From positions 4,099-68,098 of the forward strand of contig JBDNAW010000019.1 of assembly GCA_039768255.1 (NCBI GenBank): 64,000 nucleotides of DNA. Direction: 5' to 3'. The translations under genes and the position numbers were made by a program. Within the stretch, counting starts at the first letter, position 1; every line of letters begins with the position of its first letter. This DNA is from SW10 sp039768255. GTDB lineage: Bacteria; Verrucomicrobiota; Verrucomicrobiia; Verrucomicrobiales; Akkermansiaceae. Shown one piece after another: positions 57,656 through 64,000 of the stretch. The notes beneath the pieces are model-generated. The model did no database searches. It saw only the letters and a list, made by a program, of their open reading frames with translations, and had not been told where the DNA came from.

Positions 57656-58704
57656 AAGGCGTCACGATAAATAGCCTCAAAGTCATCTACATCCAAGCGG
57701 CGAGGATTAAATTGTGCCGTCCATTGAGCTACGGCCTCTCTCGCAATCTCGGGGATGGCTTTATGAGGAATGGCAGGTGTTTCCAACTCTGCCAACTCAC
57801 GAAGCTGCTCGACCCATGAGATGAGATCCGGTTTGAGATCTTCATAAATCCCGCCAACTTCTTGAGAGTTCCAGCTCATCACGGTGGGAAGCATCGTAAG
57901 GACGGCATGGCCATGGATGATTCCGTAGCGCGCCGTCAGCGGATTCGCAGAAGCATGAGCGGCTCCTAGCATGGAAGCCTCGATTGCTTGACCCGCGAGG
58001 GCAGCGCCATGAAGCATCTCACCACGTTCTTCTGCAGTAGCACTTCCTTGAAGAACCGCCTCGATGACGGGCTCGATCTTTCGAAACGCGGCAAAAGAAA
58101 GCGCACGAGAATGACTTGTGCTTTTTGTGCAAACGGCACTTTCCAACGCATGAGAAAGGGCATCAAGCGCAGTGATGCGAGCCACCTTCAACGGCATAGA
58201 GGCGGTGAGTTCAGGATCAAGAATCACCGTCTTCGCAAGTGCGCGAGGATCACCGCAGGCCATTTTTTCGTGAGATTGATCACGACTCAAAACGGCGTAG
58301 CTTTGGCACTCGCTTCCCGTGCCCGCCGTTGTAGGAATGGCGATGAAAGGAAGCATTTGAGCCGCTGAGTCTAATCGATCATGACCTTGGTAATCGGACA
58401 TTTTTCCACCTCCACTGAGTAGGAAAAGCGTCCCCTTCGCAGTGTCTAGTGAACTTCCGCCACCGAGACCAATCATGATATCAGGATTCTGCTCTCGGGC
58501 AAATTCCGCACAAGCCGCCACATCGGATTCTGTCGGATTCTCACGAACTTGATCATAAATCGTCACATCCTTCAGCGTCGCTGCGGCCCGTTCAACGTGC
58601 CCCGCCGCGAGTACGCCGAGATCGGTGACAATCAAAGCACGGCCCTGCACGTGCTCAACAAGCTGTGCAAGAGAACCAGAACCAGTAATAATGTGTTGCT
58701 CCAT
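57652..58704 (-). CDS. Iron-containing alcohol dehydrogenase-family protein
   Basis: 350 residues from ATG 58704 (MEQHIITGSGSLAQL), preferred to a start five codons earlier. The NAD-binding part has GLGGGSSLDTAKG and IPTTAGTGSE. Metal ligands are in ITALDALSHALES (Asp, His), AAHASANPLTARYGIIHGHAV and the neighbouring His. The family oxidises alcohols or reduces aldehydes with Fe or Zn. The physiological substrate is not evident. It forms an overlapping pair with the PQQ lipoprotein gene and follows accC by 68 bp. Confidence 0.9.
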   Translation of the reverse strand: MEQHIITGSGSLAQLVEHVQGRALIVTDLGVLAAGHVERAAATLKDVTIYDQVRENPTESDVAACAEFAREQNPDIMIGLGGGSSLDTAKGTLFLLSGGGKMSDYQGHDRLDSAAQMLPFIAIPTTAGTGSECQSYAVLSRDQSHEKMACGDPRALAKTVILDPELTASMPLKVARITALDALSHALESAVCTKSTSHSRALSFAAFRKIEPVIEAVLQGSATAEERGEMLHGAALAGQAIEASMLGAAHASANPLTARYGIIHGHAVLTMLPTVMSWNSQEVGGIYEDLKPDLISWVEQLRELAELETPAIPHKAIPEIAREAVAQWTAQFNPRRLDVDDFEAIYRDAL

Positions 58705-58772
58705 GAAGAATCTTCCCATGGATAACTAGCTTCACGAGCGTTTCCTTTCAGGAATGCGATCAAATTACGTGT

Positions 58773-60131
58773 TTACTCAGCCGCTTTTTCCTCAAGGAAT
58801 TTTCCAACCCAGGCGATATCATAAGTCCCATTGATGAAATCGGGATGGTCGATGATTTCCTGCTGGAATGGGATGGTCGTCTTAATGCCGGTGATGCGGA
58901 ATTCAGAGAGCGCACGCTTCATACGGGCTATCGCGACCTCACGGCTAGACGCAGTGACGATGAGCTTCGCAATCATCGAGTCATAATACGGCGGGACGGT
59001 GTAGCCTGAATAAACGTGGGTATCGACGCGAACGCCTTTCCCACCTGGGGCATACCAAAGATCAATGGTCCCGGGACTTGGTGTGAAATTGTTGTAAGGA
59101 TCCTCGGCGTTGATCCGGCACTCGATCGAGTGACCACGCGGAGAAGCCTCAAGAACGTGCTCAGACATCGGCATCCCAGAAGCGATTCGGATTTGCTCTT
59201 TGATGAGCTCACAGCCCATCACTTCTTCCGTCACGGGATGTTCCACCTGAATTCGGGTGTTCATCTCCATGAAGTAAAAATCTGTCGCATTCTCATCGAC
59301 GAGATACTCAATCGTTCCCGCATTTTGGTAATCGATCGCAGAGATAAGACTGACTGAAGCCTCGCCCATCCGTTTACGAAGCTCCTCAGAAATGAGGGGG
59401 CTCGGGCATTCCTCAATGATTTTTTGGTTACGGCGCTGCATGGAGCAATCACGCTCACCAAGGTTGATGTAATTCCCGTGGCTATCACCGAGGACTTGAA
59501 ACTCAATGTGGTGGGGATTCAGGACGAATTTCTCAATGTAGCAGTCACCATTTCCGAAGCAGGCAATCGCTTCCTGAGAGGCCGCGTTGTATTGCGATTC
59601 GAATTCCTCCTCGTTCAGAGCGGGGCGCATTCCACGGCCCCCACCGCCGGCGGTGGCCTTGATCATAACGGGGTAGCCAACTTCTGCTGCGACCTTCTTT
59701 CCTTCTTCCACTCCAGAAAGAATACCATCTGAACCAGGTGTCGCAGGAACGCCATTTGCTGCAGCAGTGGCACGAGCGGTATTCTTATCACCCATCGTCC
59801 GGATCACTTCTGCCGATGGCCCGATGAATTTGATATTGCAGCTCTCACAAATTTCAGCGAAGCGCGCATTTTCAGAAAGAAAACCGTAGCCAGGATGAAT
59901 GGCATCCGCCTCGGTGATTTCTGCTGCGGCAATAATACGGTCCGGCTTCAAATAGCTCTCAGAGCTAGGACCTGAGCCAATACAGACAGCCTCATCGGCT
60001 AGCTGCACGTGCATGGAATCGATATCGGCTTCTGAGTAAACAGCAACGGATTTGACTCCGAGTTCACGACAAGCACGGATGATGCGGAGGGCAATTTCCC
60101 CTCGGTTAGCGACGAGAACACGCTCGAACAT
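58773..60131 (-). CDS. accC: Acetyl-CoA carboxylase, biotin carboxylase subunit
   Basis: 452 residues, the standard AccC size. It shows the N-terminal VLVANRGEIALRIIRACRELG, the ATP-grasp glycine loop KATAGGGGRGMR, HHIEFQVLGD, EMNTRIQVEHPVTE and a C-terminal biotin-carboxylase domain with GHSIECRINAEDP. It carboxylates the biotin on AccB using ATP and bicarbonate, the first step of fatty-acid synthesis. It follows accB by 55 bp. Confidence 0.97.
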   Translation of the reverse strand: MFERVLVANRGEIALRIIRACRELGVKSVAVYSEADIDSMHVQLADEAVCIGSGPSSESYLKPDRIIAAAEITEADAIHPGYGFLSENARFAEICESCNIKFIGPSAEVIRTMGDKNTARATAAANGVPATPGSDGILSGVEEGKKVAAEVGYPVMIKATAGGGGRGMRPALNEEEFESQYNAASQEAIACFGNGDCYIEKFVLNPHHIEFQVLGDSHGNYINLGERDCSMQRRNQKIIEECPSPLISEELRKRMGEASVSLISAIDYQNAGTIEYLVDENATDFYFMEMNTRIQVEHPVTEEVMGCELIKEQIRIASGMPMSEHVLEASPRGHSIECRINAEDPYNNFTPSPGTIDLWYAPGGKGVRVDTHVYSGYTVPPYYDSMIAKLIVTASSREVAIARMKRALSEFRITGIKTTIPFQQEIIDHPDFINGTYDIAWVGKFLEEKAAE

Positions 60132-60186
60132 AATTTTTTGTGACCGGTTAGTAGTTCCTGGTGATGGAAAAAAGCGGAGCGCTTTT

Positions 60187-60645
60187 CTACTTCAAGCGGA
60201 AAAGCGTATCTCCGAATTGAACCGGAGAGCCGTCTTCGACGCAAATTTCAGAGATCGTGCCAGATTTCTCAGCCTTAATCTCATTCATGACTTTCATCGC
60301 CTCGATGATGCAGATGGTCTGCCCTTCCGAGACAGGGTCGCCTACATTGACAAAGAGATCAGCATCTGGAGACGGCTTTCGGTAGAAGGTCCCCACCATC
60401 GGAGAATCGATGGTCTCGCCAGCAGGTGCAGCGGGGGCGGAATCAGCTGAAGCAGCGGCAGGTGCCGGAGCAGCAGGTGCTACCGGAGCAGCAGCTACAG
60501 GAGCCGCAGCCATCGCGCGCTGGAGGTCTTCCAGGTCACTTCCTTTTTTAAGCTTAAGATTAAAATCTTCCTTTTCGAACTGGAAGAGAGAGAGCCCATG
60601 ATCATCCATGAGCTTAACAATTTTACGAATTTCAGAGAGGTCCAC
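60187..60645 (-). CDS. accB: Acetyl-CoA carboxylase, biotin carboxyl carrier protein
   Basis: 152 residues. The N-terminal helix-rich part (DLSEIRKIVKLMDDHGL) is joined by an Ala/Pro-rich linker (about 45-78) to the biotinyl domain with PMVGTFYRKPSPDAD and EAMKVMNEI, biotin on Lys118. It carries the carboxyl group from AccC to the carboxyltransferase. It is upstream of accC in the usual accBC order. The 142-bp gap 60646-60787 to the divergent esterase holds the likely promoters. Confidence 0.97.
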   Translation of the reverse strand: MDLSEIRKIVKLMDDHGLSLFQFEKEDFNLKLKKGSDLEDLQRAMAAAPVAAAPVAPAAPAPAAASADSAPAAPAGETIDSPMVGTFYRKPSPDADLFVNVGDPVSEGQTICIIEAMKVMNEIKAEKSGTISEICVEDGSPVQFGDTLFRLK

Positions 60646-60787
60646 GAGTGAGATCGGGGTTAAAGAGACGCCTTAGCGCTGAGCGATCTTAGAATGGAAT
60701 TGAGTCACGGGCAAGAGAGTAGTGAAGGATCATTAAGGATGTTATTTCATCATTCCCCTCCTTTCAGCTAAGCTCTAAAAAAGATGG

Positions 60788-61507
60788 ATGCTGAAATATC
60801 TCGTCCCTCTCGCCCTGATTTCTCTCTCCGCACTCCCTTCAAATGCCGAAACTGGTAAGCAAATCGAGACTTCCCTCAAAGTCGGCGCCGAGGATTCAAT
60901 CCCCTACCTACAGTATCTCCCCAAGGCTTTTAACGCCGAAGGAAATCAAAAATATCCGCTCATTCTCTTCCTCCACGGTCGCGGCGAGAGTAATGGCCCA
61001 CTTTCGGTCGTCAAAAAATGGGGTCCTCCAAAAATCGCCGATGAAAAAGGACTTCCTTACATTCTTATTTCCCCACAATGCCCTAAAGAAAGCTGGTGGC
61101 ACCACAATGACCAACAGGAACTCCTTATGGCACTGCTCGCTCATGTGAAGAAGCAATTTCCTGTCGATGAAAAGCGCATTTACCTCACCGGACTGAGTAT
61201 GGGCGGTTTCGGATCTTGGGAACTTGCATCTCGGATGCCGCATGAATTCGCCGCCGTGGTCCCAATCTGTGGTGGTGGAAACCCCAAGAATGCCGACAAG
61301 CTTATCGATCTCCCGATCTGGAACTGGCATGGCGATGCCGACAACGTCGTCCCACTCTCCAAATCACTCGAAATGATTGAGGCCGTGAAAAAAGCAGGAG
61401 GGACAAAGATCAAATCCACCGTCCTCAAGGGTGTCGACCACAATTCCTGGTCACCGGCTTATCACGATGCTAAATTGTGGGAATGGCTGAAAAACCAAAA
61501 AAAGTAG
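60788..61507 (+). CDS. Secreted alpha/beta-hydrolase (phospholipase/carboxylesterase-like)
   Basis: 239 residues with a signal peptide (MLKYLVPLALISLSALPSNA). The alpha/beta-hydrolase core shows LILFLHGRGESNGP, the nucleophile elbow GLSMGG with Ser137, an Asp in WHGDADNVVP and His in GVDHNSW. It fits the PHB-depolymerase/LpqC-like esterases common in planctomycetes and verrucomicrobia, which often remove acyl or feruloyl groups. Its last 25 bp overlap the start of the haem-protein gene in another frame. Confidence 0.9.
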   Translation: MLKYLVPLALISLSALPSNAETGKQIETSLKVGAEDSIPYLQYLPKAFNAEGNQKYPLILFLHGRGESNGPLSVVKKWGPPKIADEKGLPYILISPQCPKESWWHHNDQQELLMALLAHVKKQFPVDEKRIYLTGLSMGGFGSWELASRMPHEFAAVVPICGGGNPKNADKLIDLPIWNWHGDADNVVPLSKSLEMIEAVKKAGGTKIKSTVLKGVDHNSWSPAYHDAKLWEWLKNQKK

Positions 61508-62085
61508 GCTCACCTTGGAAGACTTTCTTTAAGGTCATCTTTTGGATGATTGGCTTAGGTCTGGCTGCAGTCATTGGCCTGATCGTCTTCATGGTGACCA
61601 CAATGGAATCTTACGGTAAAACGATGCCCTTCAAAGAAGCACATCAACGTGCCGTTCGAACTTTCGTGGACAGCAAGGGCTTTGGAATCGCACGCATCCG
61701 TCAGAAAGGATACTGGCTCCACGGAAAAATCATTTTCGAAAACGTTAAATACGACACTTTTCATCGTCGAGAATCCGGCCCTTTCCTGATTGGCCTTTCT
61801 CCAGAATATGGCACCCGATATTTCGACACCCGCTACCCTCCTTCTAAGAAAAAAATCACTTCATCAGAGTATCGCTCTCTCACAGAAGACGAACATGCGG
61901 CCATCGCCAAACTCCGGGCAGGTAAAGCTTACGCTAAAATCACAAGTCCAGAACATCGTCGTATTCGTGTCCTAGCGCCTCTCTTAGCATCAGAAAATTG
62001 CCTAGCCTGCCACGAGGTTCAAGAAGGAGAACTTCTAGGTGCCTTTGCCTACGATTTCTTCTTTCCTGAAGAAGATAAACGGTAG
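61483..62085 (+). CDS. Membrane-anchored c-type haem protein (DUF3365-like)
   Basis: 200 residues from ATG 61483 (GTG 61477 two codons earlier is possible). A membrane helix lies at about 15-40 (FKVIFWMIGLGLAAVIGLIVF), then a periplasmic sensor-like domain, and near the end the haem-binding C173-LA-C176-H177 in ENCLACHEVQEGELLGAFAYDF. The layout resembles DUF3365 (Tll0287-like) proteins, which bind one haem c and are thought to act in redox or gas sensing. It overlaps the esterase gene by 25 bp, so the two are cotranscribed. No cytochrome maturation genes are in the window. Confidence 0.8.
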   Translation: MAEKPKKVGSPWKTFFKVIFWMIGLGLAAVIGLIVFMVTTMESYGKTMPFKEAHQRAVRTFVDSKGFGIARIRQKGYWLHGKIIFENVKYDTFHRRESGPFLIGLSPEYGTRYFDTRYPPSKKKITSSEYRSLTEDEHAAIAKLRAGKAYAKITSPEHRRIRVLAPLLASENCLACHEVQEGELLGAFAYDFFFPEEDKR

Positions 62086-62137
62086 TCCATAACATACCCA
62101 GCGCTTCTTCGCATCAAGCTATCTTAAGAAACGCCTC

Positions 62138-62533
62138 TTATACTTTCTCTAAAAACCGCTGCACGCGGAGGGCATATCCAAAACAAAAAAACACGCCCGT
62201 GATCATGCCGGGAAGCATTGTAGCCAATAGCTCAGGAGTCCCTGCGAGAAAATGCGCCATCGTAATGAGCGTGTAAAACAGCAACCAGCTGAACGCCCCA
62301 GTCCAAAAAACCGCCCATCGTTTTCCAGCCATCCGTTTCCCAAGCCAAACGATCAACTCAGCAGAAAACAAGGTAGACACAAAGCTCACCACTCCCTGAG
62401 TCAAGGCCACCTGAATTCGAGAGCCAAAGCCATACTCCCAATTCACCCAGAGCCCCCAAATGATGAAGAAAACCATCGCCAGCAAGCTCATCCAGAGTGA
62501 ATCTGTTGGACGTGCCATTTGCCTTTCGGACAT
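62138..62533 (-). CDS. Small four-helix membrane protein, unknown
   Basis: 131 residues with four hydrophobic segments (SLLAMVFFIIWGLWVNW, VALTQGVVSFVSTLFSAELIVWLG, AVFWTGAFSWLLFYTLITMAHFL, ATMLPGMITGVFFCFGYAL) joined by short loops. No family is recognised and the function is unknown. The start has MSERQMAR, with a second Met at codon 6. It is a single gene between a convergent haem-protein gene and the transposase. Confidence 0.75.
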   Translation of the reverse strand: MSERQMARPTDSLWMSLLAMVFFIIWGLWVNWEYGFGSRIQVALTQGVVSFVSTLFSAELIVWLGKRMAGKRWAVFWTGAFSWLLFYTLITMAHFLAGTPELLATMLPGMITGVFFCFGYALRVQRFLEKV

Positions 62534-62627
62534 AATTCTCTATGGCACTATCGCGTCATGATTCCAACCAGCAACTCCACCAGCCGCTTCTGAGAAGAGG
62601 TATCTATGCGCTATCTCCGCCCTGTCA

Positions 62628-63773
62628 TCACCTGCGCATGACAAAAAGCCCACTCCCTTTCTCGGGATCATCACTCTGGAGAGGCTTCCCCGTAATTTCA
62701 CGCTTTCTCATATGCTCACGCTGATAGAGCGATGAAACCGTTCTGACAAAATCTTGCCTTCCAACCACCACTCCGGTCGAAAAACTTGAGATTCGTTTTT
62801 TAAGCATGAGCCCTTTGGAAAGCTCACCTTTCTCTCTTGTCTTCACCCGATACACATTTTCTGAATCAAAGCCTTTGCGCTTTATCTTTCGTGAAGACTC
62901 TTCAGTTCGCTCGTCTTCCACGACTTTTCCATCCTGATAAAGCCAGCATCGATAAGCAGGCTGAGCTTTTTGTTCAAACGCATCCTGAGCCACTCCTACA
63001 ACCTTACAAATCCCACGCTTCGCTCTTCGACTTCCGCCAACTGCTTCACCATAGCCACTCCATTCATAAAGTGCTGGATCAATCGTAATTCCAGCCCGCA
63101 CCGGATTGAGATCAATATAAGCTGCCATCGTTTCTAACGCCTCTCCGGAATCAACCAAGACACTCTTAAAACGATCCATCCACAAAGTCCCCTGTCGTCC
63201 GTTTTGCTTGTTATACCAACGACTAAACCGTTCCTTCAACTCCTTGACAAAAAGGCTCACATCACAAAAACGCTTCTTAAATCGCCCGAGAAGCTGCTCG
63301 ATTCCTTCCTCGTTCCCCTCTGCCCGAAGCCCCTCAATTTCACGCTGAAGCTGCCCCATAAAAGCCTTCGAATAAACGAGGCGTATATGCTCCAGTAATT
63401 TCACCTCTCCCTCTTCCCCTTCAAAACGCTGAATCCACTTCTCGCGATGAGGCACTTTTAGCAAAATGTGAAAATGATTATCCATCAGGCAATACGTCAA
63501 AATCTCAACCCCTGAAAACCCTGCCATCCGCCACATCATCCGACGGAAAGCCTCTTTCTCAAGGGCTCCCAAGAGAAACTCACCATTAACAGTCCGGCTC
63601 ATCACGTGGTAGCAAGCCGACTGATCTTCCAGTTTGATTCTTCTCCGCGCCGTCATCCCTTCCGCCCGATGAATCTGCCCAAACCTGCGCCCCGTTTTCA
63701 TCTCCGCTAGCTCAAGTGGGGAATACTCTTTTTCGGTAAGAAGATCGTTGGAAGGACGTGGGTTAGCGGTCAT
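62628..63773 (-). CDS. RAYT-like Y1 transposase (REP-associated tyrosine transposase)
   Basis: 381 residues, longer than most RAYTs (about 150-250). The HUH core has YHVMSRTVNGEFLLG, the metal-binding H100-F-H102 in LMDNHFHILLKV, and the nucleophile Tyr187 in ERFSRWYNKQNGRQGTLWMDRF, followed by AAYIDLNPVRAGI. This is the IS200/Y1 family, in the group of domesticated-like transposases tied to REP palindromes. It has an extra C-terminal region (about 290-381) of unknown role. The 5' side carries a 12-bp tandem repeat and a GC-rich tract. No IS ends were found. Confidence 0.92.
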   Translation of the reverse strand: MTANPRPSNDLLTEKEYSPLELAEMKTGRRFGQIHRAEGMTARRRIKLEDQSACYHVMSRTVNGEFLLGALEKEAFRRMMWRMAGFSGVEILTYCLMDNHFHILLKVPHREKWIQRFEGEEGEVKLLEHIRLVYSKAFMGQLQREIEGLRAEGNEEGIEQLLGRFKKRFCDVSLFVKELKERFSRWYNKQNGRQGTLWMDRFKSVLVDSGEALETMAAYIDLNPVRAGITIDPALYEWSGYGEAVGGSRRAKRGICKVVGVAQDAFEQKAQPAYRCWLYQDGKVVEDERTEESSRKIKRKGFDSENVYRVKTREKGELSKGLMLKKRISSFSTGVVVGRQDFVRTVSSLYQREHMRKREITGKPLQSDDPEKGSGLFVMRR

Positions 63774-63825
63774 TTTGGAAGGAGAATAACGAACAAAGAA
63801 ACGAGGTCAACGCTTAATGTATGCC

Positions 63826-63849
63826 TGGCATGTTTTTTGGCATGTTTTT
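63826..63849. repeat. Tandem 12-bp direct repeat upstream of the transposase
   Basis: TGGCATGTTTTT occurs twice in a row, 53 bp before the transposase start. The first copy is part of an 11-bp palindrome ATGCC-T-GGCAT (63821-63831). It could be a regulatory site of the transposase gene or an end of a mobile unit. Confidence 0.6.
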
Positions 63850-63859
63850 AGAGGCCCAG

Positions 63860-64000
63860 CGACCGCCCCTCGAACAACCAGCGCGGGGAGTGACGGCGCG
63901 GCTCGTGCGAGGTGCTTTTTGTTCCCAACGGCGAAGCCGCAAGCAGGACCTCATCAGCACGAGACGTGACGGAACGGGCTTGCAGGACGGCTTTTGGGTC
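63860..64000. other. GC-rich tract with inverted and direct repeats, no gene seen
   Basis: Clearly richer in GC than its surroundings. CTCGTGC (63902-63908) and GCACGAG (63957-63963) are inverted copies; GTGACGG occurs at 63890 and 63966; a small GGC-GAA-GCC hairpin lies at 63930-63938. It runs off the window. It may be REP-type sequence mobilised by the adjacent transposase. Confidence 0.5.

Noticed and set aside
63920..63970. Hammerhead-ribozyme-like CTGATGAG on the minus strand
   Set aside because: The matching GAAA core with a paired stem II is missing, so the catalytic fold cannot form.

Overview
The window looks like chromosomal DNA of a free-living, probably marine or aquatic member of the Verrucomicrobiota (Verrucomicrobiales / Akkermansiaceae-like). 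This is inferred from gene content, not from a marker tree. The indications are a fused lpxC-fabZ gene, secreted proteins ending in a 'DGxPNxxEY...E.S.dL..W...F.R' module, PQQ-type beta-propellers, TIM-barrel proteins with Tat-like leaders, ThuA-like and Gfo/Idh/MocA proteins, and a family of alpha-solenoid repeat proteins. Genes are dense on both strands and many neighbours overlap by 4 bp (ATGA-type). No prophage, CRISPR array or rRNA was seen. One tRNA (Gly, anticodon TCC) and one REP-associated (RAYT-like) transposase are present.

Layout. 0-7.2 kb: 3' end of a membrane-anchored protein, then lipoprotein-menC-like-lpdA (minus), a Fur-family regulator (plus), and a tightly overlapping prc-yggS-DUF971 unit (minus). 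7.3-12.2 kb: exopolysaccharide export, with a small OPX (Wza-like) protein, a Wzc-like BY-kinase, a separate outer-membrane beta-barrel and a secreted protein with a proline-rich tail. 12.2-16.6 kb: tRNA-Gly, nif3, lpxC-fabZ, a small HTH-like protein and a secreted PQQ propeller. 16.6-19.8 kb: secreted GH2 beta-galactosidase. 20.0-23.3 kb: a four-gene operon with a DUF1611/DgcN-like P-loop protein, a fold-III PLP amino-acid racemase, an unknown 127-aa protein and a 2OG-Fe(II) oxygenase. 23.4-28.1 kb: RRM protein, a secreted protein with four CBM-like repeats, a TPR fragment and an SGNH hydrolase.

28-33 kb: pdxA, divergent from a carbohydrate operon (DHDPS-family aldolase, LacI regulator, sugar-phosphate isomerase/epimerase, Gfo/Idh/MocA oxidoreductase) that carries a perfect palindrome just before its first gene. 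33-46.7 kb: envelope and carbohydrate genes (DUF6580, bPH2, M14 peptidase, ThuA, DUF2721, two secreted hydroxypyruvate-isomerase-like proteins, a glucoamylase-like enzyme, a class C serine hydrolase) and leuS. 46.8-52.2 kb: two alpha-solenoid repeat proteins, facing an OmpA-domain protein and an HtrA protease. 52.3-64 kb: recQ, an SSS sodium/solute symporter, PQQ lipoprotein plus iron-type alcohol dehydrogenase, accB-accC, an esterase overlapping a CxxCH haem protein, a small membrane protein and the RAYT transposase beside a GC-rich repeat tract.

The overall picture is a heterotroph that degrades polysaccharides. Secreted GH2, CBM-like, SGNH and glucoamylase-like proteins act outside or in the periplasm, sodium symport brings products in, and isomerase/oxidoreductase/aldolase modules process them. 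The most interesting points are the DUF1611-racemase-dioxygenase operon, the shared GTTGCAT half-site in front of the LacI operon and the CBM-repeat gene, the split OPX/beta-barrel exporter, and the three alpha-solenoid paralogues. Apart from 26410-26790, no stretch longer than about 300 bp lacks a gene.
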